A DNA stretch of 64,000 nt, taken from contig CAYYYS010000004.1 of the NCBI GenBank assembly GCA_964476155.1, positions 1-64,000 of the forward strand, given 5' to 3'. This document shows positions 27,082-37,560 of the stretch, in pieces (positions within the stretch are counted from its first letter, which is position 1; each line of letters opens with the position of its first letter). The notes under the pieces are model-generated. The model worked only from the letters and a program-made list of their open reading frames with translations. It did not search any database and had not been told where the DNA came from. The position numbers and the translations under genes were made by a program. Source of the DNA: JAHIYU01 sp964476155 (GTDB taxonomy: Bacteria > Krumholzibacteriota > Krumholzibacteriia > LZORAL124-64-63).

Positions 27082-28278
27082 TCAGGGCTGAACACTTTCG
27101 TACAGCTCCGTCATATTCCTCGCGTACAACTCCCATGTGTAGTTGTCGAGCACATGCTGCCGGATACCCTTGCGGTCCCAGTCGCGGTCGAGCGCATCGA
27201 CCAGGGCGGCGGCCAGAGCGTCTACGTCGCCTACGGGCACGAGGATACCGTAATCCGGTTCCTTGATGGTCTCGGGCAGGCCGTCGGTACGACTGGCAAT
27301 GACAGGTAGCCCCACACTCATGGCCTCGATGGTCGCTACGGGCATACCCTCCGAGAGCGTGGGCAGGCAATATACATCGGACTGCTGCATTTCGCGCACC
27401 ATGTCCTCGTGGGGCAAGCGGCCGGCCACGGTGACCTTGTCGCCGATACCCAGCTGCACGGCCAAGGCCTTGAGATCCTCCTTGAGCGGTCCCCCGCCCA
27501 CGAAAATCAGCGACGCCGTCTCCCGCAACGCCGCCGGCAGCCTGGTAAAGGCGTGCAGCAACAGCTGGTGGTTCTTCCGCGGGAGCAACTGGGCCACGGT
27601 GATGATACGGTGGCCGAAATCGTTGCGAGTCTCGTCAGGCTTGAAGAGGTCGGTTTCCACACCGTGGAAGATGATGTGGGTGTTGGGATGGGTCAGTCCC
27701 GCCGCCTCGGCGTTACGGCAGGTCGACTCGCAGTTGAACTGAAGAGCCGTCGCCCGGCGCACATGCTTGATGACGTACCCGCGATGCGGGAATTCGTGTA
27801 TGTAGTAGTTAGCGTCGTTGCCTATGGACTGCACCACCACGGGAATACCGAACTCGCGACCCAGCATGCTGGCGCAGACACCCTCCGGCGAGAGCCAGGC
27901 GGTCTGGATGACATCCGGCTTGAACGTGCGGATAATCTCGGCCAGGTGACTGCGGAGTTGCCTGTACATGAACCAGCCTTCGTAGCCCCAGAGCAGTTTC
28001 TTGGGTCCCCAGCACCAGCGAGGATACGTGACCGGGATACCGCGAACCTCGTCGTACTCGGGCTGCGCACGACGCGCGGCGAACCAGTCGCCCAGGGCGG
28101 ACGGTCTGGTCAGGGCCTGCTTGAAGAGCGCCGGCGGCGGCGTCATGCCGACCGGGCAGACGGCTCGCACGTCGTGACCTTCGTAATCGCGCATGGCGAC
28201 CGACCCCCGGATATTCCAGGGACCGCTCAGCCAATTGAATTTTGAAGGGTACATGCCGGCAATCCAGAGCACCTTCAT
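27082..28278 (-). CDS. GT4-family glycosyltransferase
   Basis: 398 aa, GT-B fold. The N-terminal half begins MKVLWIAGMYPSKFNWLSG and the C-terminal half carries VTVAGRLPHEDMVREMQQSDVYCLPTLSEGMPVATIEAMSVGLPVIAS. This last is the GT4 nucleotide-sugar-binding signature, with the E-x(7)-E-like motif around SEGMP ... EAM. It is cytosolic, transferring a sugar onto a lipid- or polymer-linked acceptor. The start overlaps the stop of the upstream glycosyltransferase by 4 bases (ATGA). With gmd it forms a surface-glycan operon. Donor and acceptor cannot be told from sequence. Confidence 0.9.
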   Translation of the reverse strand: MKVLWIAGMYPSKFNWLSGPWNIRGSVAMRDYEGHDVRAVCPVGMTPPPALFKQALTRPSALGDWFAARRAQPEYDEVRGIPVTYPRWCWGPKKLLWGYEGWFMYRQLRSHLAEIIRTFKPDVIQTAWLSPEGVCASMLGREFGIPVVVQSIGNDANYYIHEFPHRGYVIKHVRRATALQFNCESTCRNAEAAGLTHPNTHIIFHGVETDLFKPDETRNDFGHRIITVAQLLPRKNHQLLLHAFTRLPAALRETASLIFVGGGPLKEDLKALAVQLGIGDKVTVAGRLPHEDMVREMQQSDVYCLPTLSEGMPVATIEAMSVGLPVIASRTDGLPETIKEPDYGILVPVGDVDALAAALVDALDRDWDRKGIRQHVLDNYTWELYARNMTELYESVQP

Positions 28279-29420
28279 GACGCGAATCCACCTTTCAGCA
28301 GTTGGCGATAGACTTCGATGTTCTTGTCGGCAACGCTGCCAACACTGAAACGTGATTCGGCCTCGTGCTTGGCATGGGCTCCCATGGCGCGGCGTCCCTC
28401 CGGATCGGAAAGTAGCGATGCCAGGGCGTCGGTCAAGCCCGCAGTGTCACCGGCATCGACCAGCCGACCGCTGGCGCCTTCCTCGATGAGCTGGGGAACA
28501 CCCCCGACCCTGGTGGCTACCACGGGTTTCCCGGCCGCCATGGCCTGTTGGACCGTCATCGGCGACGTCTCGGCATAGGACGGCAGCACCACCAAGTCGG
28601 CTTCACTGAATTCCCGGGCCAGCTCCTCCTCGGTCAGAAAACCGCGGAATATCACGTCGTCGCCGAGACCCAGACGCTCGACCTGTGCGAGTAGACCGGC
28701 GTGATAGGCCTTGTCGCCGATGCCGCCGGCGATGTGCACACTGAACCCCGTCCCCCGCTCCTTGAGCGAGGCGGCCGCATCGATCAGGACCTCGATGCCC
28801 TTGCGATGGTAGATGGTGCCGGCGAAGAGCAGGCGGCCCTCGACCGGCGTATCCGGTACATCGAAATAGCTCTGTTCGATGGGATTCTCGACAACCTCAT
28901 GGAGCTTGTGGGAGACCTCGGTCATCTCCCGGCTGACATAGGCGCTGCTGGGAACATAACGGTCCACGCCGCTGATGGCCCGTCTCGCCATGAAACCGAA
29001 CTGCCAGTACCGCAACTTCGCCCGCAGCCCGGGATAGTGTACGCCCTCGTTCCGAAAAACCGCATGCACCGTGACGACCTTGGGATAAGACAGCGGTGCG
29101 GAGATATAAGCCTCGTGGCCGCTTTCCTGGCAATGGATGAGATCCGGATCGAGACGCCTGATGGCCCGCCTGGCGTTTATGATATCCAGCATGCGGAAAG
29201 TCGGCAGGTTGAAACGTTGCTGGCGTTTCACATGGTGAACCTGGAAGCCGTCGTATTGCCTGGTACAGTCGCTATCGACCCGGCTGAGAGAAACCACGTG
29301 CAAGTCGATCTCGTCCAACTCCCGCAAACCCTCCACGGTGTTGAACATGACCTTTTCCACGCCACCACTCGTGTATTGTGGATCCACGGGATACGGACCG
29401 AAGAGTACGACCTTCAACAT
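28275..29420 (-). CDS. GT4-family glycosyltransferase
   Basis: 381 aa, GT-B fold. MLKVVLFGPYPVDPQYTSGGVEKVM contains the GG(V/I)E loop typical of GT4 N-domains. The C-domain has LLFAGTIYHRKGIEVLIDAA and VVLPSYAETSPMTVQQAMAAGKPVVATRVGGVPQLI. GAGAGGA precedes the ATG. It follows gmd by 73 bases and overlaps the next glycosyltransferase by 4 bases, consistent with one operon for a deoxyhexose-containing glycan. Specific linkage unknown. Confidence 0.9.
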   Translation of the reverse strand: MLKVVLFGPYPVDPQYTSGGVEKVMFNTVEGLRELDEIDLHVVSLSRVDSDCTRQYDGFQVHHVKRQQRFNLPTFRMLDIINARRAIRRLDPDLIHCQESGHEAYISAPLSYPKVVTVHAVFRNEGVHYPGLRAKLRYWQFGFMARRAISGVDRYVPSSAYVSREMTEVSHKLHEVVENPIEQSYFDVPDTPVEGRLLFAGTIYHRKGIEVLIDAAASLKERGTGFSVHIAGGIGDKAYHAGLLAQVERLGLGDDVIFRGFLTEEELAREFSEADLVVLPSYAETSPMTVQQAMAAGKPVVATRVGGVPQLIEEGASGRLVDAGDTAGLTDALASLLSDPEGRRAMGAHAKHEAESRFSVGSVADKNIEVYRQLLKGGFAS

Positions 29421-29493
29421 AGTCCTCTCAGACGCGGGCTCTCGCCCGGGACGACGTCTCTCGTGAAACGTTGATCAAGGTGTCGGCGATGGT

Positions 29494-30492
29494 TTAAGCC
29501 TGCGGGCTGTTGGCCTGCTCCGCCTGGTACTTCTTCACGTCGGCGTCGACCATCATTTGGACCAGCTCGGCGAAGCTTGTCCGGGGAATCCAGCCCAACT
29601 TCTCACGCGCCTTGCTGCAATCGCCCAGCAGGAGCTTGACCTCGGCGGGACGGTAGAATTTCGGGTCGACGACCACGTATTTCTCCCAGTCCAGACCGGC
29701 ATGCTCGAAAGCGATGCGACAGAACTCGCGAACCGAATGGGTCTCGCCGCTGGAAATCACGAAGTCTTCTGGCTCGTCCTGCTGCAGCATGAGCCACTGG
29801 GCGCGCACGTAGTCCAGGGCGAAGCCCCAGTCGCGCTTGGCGTCGAGGTTGCCCAGGCGCAATTCGTCCTGCAGGCCCAGCTTGATGCGGGCCACACCGT
29901 CGGTGATCTTGCGCGTCACGAATTCGAGCCCACGACGGGGCGACTCGTGGTTGAAGAGAATGCCCGACACCGCAAACATGTCGTAGCTTTCACGATAGTT
30001 GATCGTGATGTAGTGCGCATAGCACTTGGCCACGCCGTAGGGACTGCGGGGATAGAGGGGCGTCAGTTCGGTCTGCGGCGTCTCGCGCACGTCGCCGAAC
30101 ATCTCGCTCGAGGAGGCCTGGTAGTAACGGATGTCTTTGTCCACCATGCGCACGGCTTCGAGCATACGCGTCGCGCCCAGGGCGGTGATGTCGCCGGTAA
30201 GGATGGGCTGCTGCCAGGACGTCGGCACGAAGGACTGGGCCGCGAGATTGTAGATCTCGTGGGGCCTTACATCGTCGACGGCGCTGATGACCGAAGTCTG
30301 GTCGAGCAGGTCGGCCTGGACGAAGTTCAGCTTGTCCTGGATATGCTTGACGCGATCGATGGTCTCGGTGCTGGTGCGGCGAACCACGCCGTACACCTCG
30401 TACCCCTCTTCCAGGAGCAGTTCAGCGAGATACGAACCGTCCTGGCCCGTGATGCCGGTAATCATCGCACGTCTTGGGCTGTCTGCAGCCAT
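29494..30492 (-). CDS. gmd: GDP-mannose 4,6-dehydratase
   Basis: 332 aa. Converts GDP-D-mannose to GDP-4-keto-6-deoxy-D-mannose, precursor of fucose, rhamnose, colitose or perosamine. NAD(P)-binding motif TGITGQDGSYLAELLLEEGY, then SSSEMFG and YPRSPYGVAKCYAH (Tyr and Lys of the SDR triad), NHESPRRG and NLDAKRDWGFA are diagnostic. The start at 30492 is chosen because it places the Rossmann motif about 9 residues from the N-terminus as in the family. A promoter lies 135 bases upstream. Two GT4 genes follow. No reductase or epimerase to finish the sugar (wcaG or rmd) is clearly present, though the divergent epimerase could act with it. Confidence 0.95.
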   Translation of the reverse strand: MAADSPRRAMITGITGQDGSYLAELLLEEGYEVYGVVRRTSTETIDRVKHIQDKLNFVQADLLDQTSVISAVDDVRPHEIYNLAAQSFVPTSWQQPILTGDITALGATRMLEAVRMVDKDIRYYQASSSEMFGDVRETPQTELTPLYPRSPYGVAKCYAHYITINYRESYDMFAVSGILFNHESPRRGLEFVTRKITDGVARIKLGLQDELRLGNLDAKRDWGFALDYVRAQWLMLQQDEPEDFVISSGETHSVREFCRIAFEHAGLDWEKYVVVDPKFYRPAEVKLLLGDCSKAREKLGWIPRTSFAELVQMMVDADVKKYQAEQANSPQA

Positions 30493-30626
30493 CTTATCCG
30501 ACCTTTCTTTCAGTGAATAACCCCTGTTGCCACATCTGTATGCAGAAACGGAGAGAACGCTACAGGATCCACAAAACCCAGGATTCCGCAAGTTCGACGC
30601 CGGTCACCGGCAACGAGCAGCGCGGG

Positions 30627-30656
30627 AGTATAACCCAGGCTCCGATCGTCTGGCAA
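30627..30656 (-). promoter_or_regulatory. promoter for gmd
   Basis: On the minus strand TTGCCA (30656-30651) and TATACT (30632-30627) are separated by 18 bases. The 5' leader would be about 130 bases. It lies within the 352-base divergent gap 30493-30844. Confidence 0.5.
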
Positions 30657-30746
30657 GACCCCGAAGGGATCCGCCGACCTAACCACCTATCGTCAGTTCA
30701 GGCCGGTAATTGACCTTTTTCCCGCAGTTGACCCTCGACCACGCTT

Positions 30747-30775
30747 TTGACAGGCTCCATCCCCGAAACTATAAT
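30747..30775 (+). promoter_or_regulatory. perfect consensus sigma70 promoter for the epimerase gene
   Basis: TTGACA (30747-30752) and TATAAT (30770-30775) with exactly 17 bases between them, 70 bases before the ATG at 30845. This is the best promoter in the window and shows the host uses standard housekeeping-sigma elements. Confidence 0.8.
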
Positions 30776-30844
30776 CCACACGCGACGCGGGGCGGCTCAG
30801 CGACCGACTCCGCCCCGATATCCCCAACGAACGGACCGTATCTG

Positions 30845-31816
30845 ATGAACCTCGAACAGTTCTACGCCGGCAAGACAGCCCTGGTGACCGGCGGCGCCGG
30901 CTTCATCGGCTCCCACCTGGTCGATCACCTCCTGGCTCTCGGCTGCGACGTACGCGTCATCGACGACCTGTCCGACGGCCTGAGCGAGAACCTGGCCGAG
31001 GCCGGGGACCGCATCACGTTCCGCGAGGGTTCGATCACCGACGCCAAGCTTCTGGACGAGCTTATGCCGGGCTGCGACGTGGTCTTCCACCTGGGCGCCA
31101 ACGCCTCGGTCCCCCGTTCGTCCGAGGATCCGGCCTACGACTACGAGCGCAACCTGGCCGGCACCTTCTCGGTGTTGGAGGCCATGCGCCGACACGGGGC
31201 CGGCCGTCTGCTATTCGCCTCCTCGGCCGCCGTCTACGGCGAACCCCAGACCGACGACGGCCGCATGAGCGAGTCCCACCCCTTCGTACCCAAGTCGCCA
31301 TACGGCGGCACCAAGCTGGCGGGCGAGTTCATGATCGAGGCCTACACCCGCTGCTACGACATGGATCAGCGGCGCGTACGCATCTTCAACACCTTCGGGC
31401 CGCGCCAGCGCAAGTACGTCATGTTCGATCTGCTGGAGAAGCTGCGCAAGGATCCGGAGCATCTCGAAGTCATGGGCACCGGCGAACAGAAGCGCGACTA
31501 CAATTACGTCGCGGACACCGTATTGGCCTTATTAATCGTGGCTGCCCACCCCGACGCCCGCGGCAACGTCTACAACATCGCCGGCGGACGGCCCGTCAGC
31601 ATCCGCGACCTCGTCGAGAAGATCATCGAGACCACGGGCATCGCCCGACCGGAGATCACCTACACCATGCAGAGTTGGCCCGGAGATGTGATGAGCATGG
31701 TCGCCGACACCTCGCTTATCGAGGACGAACTGGACTACAAGCCGGCCGTGGGACTGGAGGCCGGGCTGGAGAAGCTGAGGGATTGGCATCGGGAGATGTA
31801 CGGCACACCCTGGTAG
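30845..31816 (+). CDS. NAD-dependent nucleotide-sugar epimerase/dehydratase (extended SDR)
   Basis: 323 aa, cytosolic. Rossmann motif TGGAGFIGSHLVDHLL, LGANASVPRS, SSAAVYGEP, then Y-x3-K in SPYGGTKLAGEFM, and NTFGPRQR. This set is typical of UDP-glucose/UDP-GlcNAc 4-epimerase-like enzymes. The start at 30845 places the motif at residues 14-20; the upstream in-frame extension is unlike the family. It is divergent from gmd and presumably supplies another sugar nucleotide for the same glycan. The exact substrate cannot be assigned. Confidence 0.88.
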   Translation: MNLEQFYAGKTALVTGGAGFIGSHLVDHLLALGCDVRVIDDLSDGLSENLAEAGDRITFREGSITDAKLLDELMPGCDVVFHLGANASVPRSSEDPAYDYERNLAGTFSVLEAMRRHGAGRLLFASSAAVYGEPQTDDGRMSESHPFVPKSPYGGTKLAGEFMIEAYTRCYDMDQRRVRIFNTFGPRQRKYVMFDLLEKLRKDPEHLEVMGTGEQKRDYNYVADTVLALLIVAAHPDARGNVYNIAGGRPVSIRDLVEKIIETTGIARPEITYTMQSWPGDVMSMVADTSLIEDELDYKPAVGLEAGLEKLRDWHREMYGTPW

Positions 31817-31838
31817 ACCTCGCGAACACCGTCACGTC

Positions 31839-31872
31839 AAGGGCCCGAAAGCCGAAGCTCCCGGGCCCTTTT
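31839..31872 (+). terminator. intrinsic terminator
   Basis: The 9-bp stem AAGGGCCCG (31839-31847)/CGGGCCCTT (31862-31870) is followed by TT, giving TTTT at the stem base. It lies between the epimerase stop (31816) and the convergent ABC ATPase stop (31914). Confidence 0.75.
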
Positions 31873-31913
31873 GCCATTGGATCGGCCGCCATATAACAGC
31901 GGCTGGGACTCGA

Positions 31914-32882
31914 CTAAATAGTATCGAGCCTCTCCCCCATACGCAACCGATGCCGCAGTCCCATGAGCTTGGCGTCCAACTGCCGCAACTCGTCCAAATT
32001 GGCCCGCTCCCTCTCACTAAGCTCGATCACATCGATCATGGCCCCGTTGTTGATCACCACACGCCGGTCACCCATCAACGCCAGGATGGGATCATGAGTC
32101 GCCATCAGGACGATCTTGTCCTGCCCGACCAGGATGTCGAGGGCCTTCTGACGATCGATCCCCGCATTCTCGATCTCGTCGATGAGCACCACGGGCGAGC
32201 GGCTGAGTACGGCCGTATCGGCGATCATCAGGGCGCGCGACTGGCCCCCGCTCAGGCTGGTGACGGGCGTGTCCAGACCGAAGGGCTCGCCGGCCAGGGA
32301 GTTGGCATCCTCCCAGATGCGCTGGATCTTGGCCTCGGGCTCGGTGGCCTGGCGACTGTCGGCGTGCAGGGCCAGAAATTCCGCCACGGACAGGTCCATG
32401 ACGAAGTTCATGTTCTGGCTGAGCTGCGCCACGAGCTTGTGCTCGCTCGAAGTCCGCCACTTCATCTCCGGTTCGCGACCGTTGATGCTCACGTGGCGGC
32501 CGGTGGGCGTATCGCCGCGGGCGACCCACTCGATGTCGCCCAGCAGACGGCTCTTGCCGGACCCGGTAGGCCCGACGATGCAAACCACTTCCCCCACGCG
32601 CACGGTCAGCTCGCGCACGGCTTCGGGGGCGCCGTCCTTGTCGCGACCGCCGGTGATCGTGACCTCGGTGACGACTTCCTCGTCGCCGGACAGGAACGCG
32701 TCCATTTTGCCCAGGAACACGGCCAGGTCGTCCAACAGGTCGGTGGCGATCGTGGCGGTCAGGGGCTGGGCGGGATCGTCGCCGAGTTCGGCGCCGCGCT
32801 CGGCCAGCCAACCCTCGGCGAAGGGCCAGCGTGTGAAGAGGTCGGCGACCTTCAGGTCGCGCAGGGTCTCGGTGGTAATCAC
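31914..32882 (-). CDS. soluble ABC-type ATPase of a permease-less cassette
   Basis: 322 aa. An N-terminal extension of about 95 residues without a named fold precedes a complete ABC nucleotide-binding domain: Walker A GPTGSGKSR, a Q-loop region (LVAQLSQNMNF), signature SLSGGQSRAL, Walker B VVLIDEIENAG and H-loop MATHD. The start is GTG at 32882, overlapping the GTPase stop (GTGA), with GGAGG 6 bases upstream. In-frame sequence further upstream is a shadow of the GTPase. There are no membrane segments and no permease gene nearby. Together with the GTPase and binding-protein-like gene it probably works on a cytosolic target such as metallocofactor assembly; that role is inferred. Confidence 0.85.
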   Translation of the reverse strand: MITTETLRDLKVADLFTRWPFAEGWLAERGAELGDDPAQPLTATIATDLLDDLAVFLGKMDAFLSGDEEVVTEVTITGGRDKDGAPEAVRELTVRVGEVVCIVGPTGSGKSRLLGDIEWVARGDTPTGRHVSINGREPEMKWRTSSEHKLVAQLSQNMNFVMDLSVAEFLALHADSRQATEPEAKIQRIWEDANSLAGEPFGLDTPVTSLSGGQSRALMIADTAVLSRSPVVLIDEIENAGIDRQKALDILVGQDKIVLMATHDPILALMGDRRVVINNGAMIDVIELSERERANLDELRQLDAKLMGLRHRLRMGERLDTI

Positions 32883-33622
32883 TTCGCACCTCCGTCCGGA
32901 CCGGTCATGGGCGCCCCCTGTTGCCGATCCGCGGGAGAGTCGAGGTCGATCTTGCGCACATTGCCCATCTGATAGGCTTCGCCGATGCGCGTTTCGCCCA
33001 GACAGTACGAGCAGAGCGCCGCCGGCATGCTGAAGCGCAGCCGCTTGCCCTCCACGGTTTCCACCGCGTCGCCGTCCTGCCACAGGGTCGAGAACTCGAA
33101 GCTGCCCTGCCCGGTGATCCCGTTCACGTGCATGATGCGCGCCTTGGGATTCACCCGTCGCACGCGGGCGGCAAAGACTTCGCGCTCGGCCTGGCTGACG
33201 ATGTCCCACTTGGTGATCACCACGATGTCGGCCGACTTGAGCATGGGCCCGATCTTCTGCGGCGTGTTGATGCCCGACAGGTTGTCGATGACGCACACCG
33301 CCAACACGTCGCGGATATACGGCGAACAGCGGTTGCACAGGCCGGCGCTCTCGCTGACCAGCACGTCGTAGCCCTCGGCCCGCCCCCACTGCACGCACTC
33401 CTCCACGTTGCTCACGAAGTAGTGGTCGGGGCACAGGGCGCCGCTGAGGCCCTTGCGCACGGGGATGCCCGCGCGTGCGTAGATCTCATCGTCCAGGGTC
33501 GACAGGCAGTCGAACTTGACTACGCCCACCTTGAGGTCGTTGCCGACCAGATGCTCGAGGGTCTTGAGGATGACGGACGTCTTGCCCGAGCTGGGCGGTC
33601 CGCTGACGGTGACGAATTTCAT
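32879..33622 (-). CDS. P-loop GTPase of the HypB/UreG/CobW (SIMIBI) type with Cys pairs
   Basis: 247 aa. Walker A SGPPSSGKTSV at the extreme N-terminus, a switch region with VSESAGLC, and an N/TKxD-type guanine motif in VVITKWDIVSQ. Cysteines lie in GALCPDHYF, the CNRC pair (residues about 97-100) and a second pair in LCSYCLGE (about 211-214), suggesting metal binding as in nickel/cobalt-insertion GTPases. It starts 1 base after the stop of the binding-protein-like gene and overlaps the ABC ATPase start. It is not HypB itself, as no hydrogenase genes or His-rich tail are present. A metal-delivery or cofactor-maturation role is inferred. Confidence 0.85.
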   Translation of the reverse strand: MKFVTVSGPPSSGKTSVILKTLEHLVGNDLKVGVVKFDCLSTLDDEIYARAGIPVRKGLSGALCPDHYFVSNVEECVQWGRAEGYDVLVSESAGLCNRCSPYIRDVLAVCVIDNLSGINTPQKIGPMLKSADIVVITKWDIVSQAEREVFAARVRRVNPKARIMHVNGITGQGSFEFSTLWQDGDAVETVEGKRLRFSMPAALCSYCLGETRIGEAYQMGNVRKIDLDSPADRQQGAPMTGPDGGAK

Positions 33623-33623
33623 C

Positions 33624-34883
33624 CTACACCTTCACACCTTCGTTGAAGATCTCCAGCATGCGGGGGATGCGCTCCCCCAGGTCGTGTTCGCGCACGAAGT
33701 CCCAGCCCAGCCACAGCCAGGGCGCCGGGTCGGGCAGCTCGTTGACCACGTCGGGATGCAGCGAGGGGAAGAGCCCGCGATGGCTCAGGATCTCGCCCGC
33801 CGCCTTCGACAGGAAGAAGTCGGCCAGGTCGCTCGTACCCTCGGGCGCGTCCTTGCGCTCGAGCATGAAGATGGGACTGATGATGGCGCCGTCCTCGGGC
33901 CACACCACTTCCACGTTGGGATTCATCTTGGCCATGCGCGAGAAGAAGTACGGGATGACCGAGATCGTCGGCACTTCGCCGCGATTGGCCTTGAAGCGCC
34001 CCGCCGCCTGGCTCGGATGCAGCGACTTCATGAGATTGCGCGACAGGGACCGCACCCCATCGTCGCCGAAGTGCTTCCACAGGGTCAGCAGGATGCCGTT
34101 GAACAGGTCGAAATCGCCGACCGGCAGCGCGATCCGCTTCTCCATGCGCGGCGACAGGAGGTCGGCCCAGGTCTGCGGCACGGGCTCCCCCTTTTCGAGC
34201 TGCTGCTTGTCGACCAGGAATATCGCCGGCACCACGCCGATCATGGCGAAGTGGCCGTCGGGATCCTTGAGCTGCAGCCCGTCGAACGCGGCGTTGGTCG
34301 TGCCGGGCGAGCGCTCGGTGAAGGCGCCGGCATCCTTGAAGCGCGCCATGTTCTTGTGATCGAAAAAGGACTCGAAGCCGGCCGAAAGGAACACGTGGGG
34401 CAGATCATCCTCGGTGCGGATGCCGGCCATTTCCTTTTCGACTACGTCCATGCCCACGCTGGCGGCGGCCAGCTTGTGGCCGACGGTGACGCCGTATTTT
34501 TCGGTGACCGTGGTCTTGGCTTCCTCGAAAGCCTCGAGCAACGGAATGCGGACCGGACAAGGCAGCAGGCCGGCCACGCGGATGTCGCCGGAGGTCGGGA
34601 ACATCCTGCTCTCGTCGATCACCTGCAGGGTGATGTCTTCGGTGCGCTGGGCTTCGGCCACCGCGTCGGCCAGCAGGGCGCTGAAGGCGTCGAAATCCTT
34701 GCCCTTCATCTGCAGGGCCTGGCCCAGGGTGACCAGTTTGCCCTGGGATGTTCGCTTGCTCTCGTCTCCCACGTGCGTGAAACCGTTTTCCACGAAGGCG
34801 GGAATGGTCTCGGGGTATTTTTCGGTGACCTCGAAGAGGGTCATTTCCGGCGTAATCGTAACGTTTTCCAAGACAAGCTCCAT
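33624..34883 (-). CDS. DUF1858 domain plus periplasmic-binding-protein-like domain, without signal peptide
   Basis: 419 aa. Residues about 9-75 form a DUF1858-like helical domain (ITPEMTLFEVTEKYPETIPA ... FVENGF). The remainder resembles a type-2 periplasmic binding protein (PCPVRIPLLEAFEEA, AAASVGMDVVE, GVVPAIFLVDKQQLEKGEP, TWADLLSPRMEKRIALPVGD, GLFPSLHPDVV). There is no signal peptide or lipobox, so it should be cytosolic, unlike importer binding proteins. It is the first gene of a three-gene unit with the GTPase (1-base gap) and ABC ATPase. The upstream 10-bp palindrome GTAGATCTAC (34911-34920) could be an operator. The ligand and the partner of DUF1858 are unknown. Confidence 0.82.
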   Translation of the reverse strand: MELVLENVTITPEMTLFEVTEKYPETIPAFVENGFTHVGDESKRTSQGKLVTLGQALQMKGKDFDAFSALLADAVAEAQRTEDITLQVIDESRMFPTSGDIRVAGLLPCPVRIPLLEAFEEAKTTVTEKYGVTVGHKLAAASVGMDVVEKEMAGIRTEDDLPHVFLSAGFESFFDHKNMARFKDAGAFTERSPGTTNAAFDGLQLKDPDGHFAMIGVVPAIFLVDKQQLEKGEPVPQTWADLLSPRMEKRIALPVGDFDLFNGILLTLWKHFGDDGVRSLSRNLMKSLHPSQAAGRFKANRGEVPTISVIPYFFSRMAKMNPNVEVVWPEDGAIISPIFMLERKDAPEGTSDLADFFLSKAAGEILSHRGLFPSLHPDVVNELPDPAPWLWLGWDFVREHDLGERIPRMLEIFNEGVKV

Positions 34884-35005
34884 CCGACGGATAAATCATT
34901 ACCGCATGGTGTAGATCTACTGTCGCCAATATCGCTCCGGCAATTCCCATCCGCAAGGGTGATTATTCAGCTTGATTGACTCTCGCCCCGGCCCGGCGAG
35001 TAACT

Positions 35006-35189
35006 TAGGGTCCGCGCAAGAATAACTACCCAGTTTTCGCGCCCGGATTTGGGTTGGCTTCGGTGCGGATGATTGAGCGAAACCGCAGGCATAGCTATGC
35101 TACGTCGAGGATTTCGTGATTGAGTCCGGGCCGAAGACGACCCGAAGATGGGATGCGAAAATGGGTAGTTATTCTGGTGCGGACCCCTA
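35006..35189. repeat. 184-bp imperfect palindrome (foldback element) upstream of S9 peptidase
   Basis: The arms 35009-35040 and 35155-35185 are reverse complements over about 31 positions, with one inserted base and a three-base mismatch block. The complementarity extends outward to TAGG(G)GTCCGC / GCGGACCCCTA. Inside, 35051-35063 pairs with 35131-35143 at 11 of 13 positions, and near the centre lies a perfect 12-bp palindrome, GCATAGCTATGC (35089-35100). The whole element is thus one long broken palindrome. It fills most of the 358-base gap between divergent genes at 34883 and 35242. It could be a MITE-like element or a structured 5' leader. No similarity to the 7121 element is seen. Confidence 0.75.
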
Positions 35190-35241
35190 TATTCGGGCGG
35201 ACAGTCCGTGTCCCCGCTACATCCTGCCCGGAGGAGATCCC

Positions 35242-37296
<2,055 letters not shown>

Positions 37297-37318
37297 GGGC
37301 GTATCTATTGGCCTGGGA

Positions 37319-37350
37319 GGGCGGGGCCGAAAGGTCCCGCTCGTTTTTGT
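37319..37350 (+). terminator. intrinsic terminator of the S9 peptidase gene
   Basis: 10-bp stem (37319-37328 with 37333-37342, including two G-U pairs), GAAA tetraloop, followed by GTTTTTGTT. It lies 23 bases after the stop codon. Confidence 0.85.
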
Positions 37351-37560
37351 TATGGAGGTGCGGTTCGTGGGGTTGGGGATTGAGTTATATGTGTGACCGG
37401 GGGTTTACGGTGCGCATGAATCATGCCCGCGTGATCGTGCAACTTGTTTTATATTATATAGTTAGGTGTTGCGCAATTGGCGTTCTTGGACTATCTTGTC
37501 TCCATCGAATGCACTCGTTTCGACCTCCCGCGAAACGCTCGTTTTCTGGGAGGTTATTCT

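Noticed and set aside
31914..34883. Ordinary ABC importer (binding protein plus ATPase)
   Set aside because: No permease gene, no signal peptide on the binding-protein-like component, and a GTPase is wedged between the two genes.
34911..34920. GTAGATCTAC as a definite operator
   Set aside because: A single 10-bp palindrome is not unlikely by chance; mentioned only as a possibility in the gene entry.
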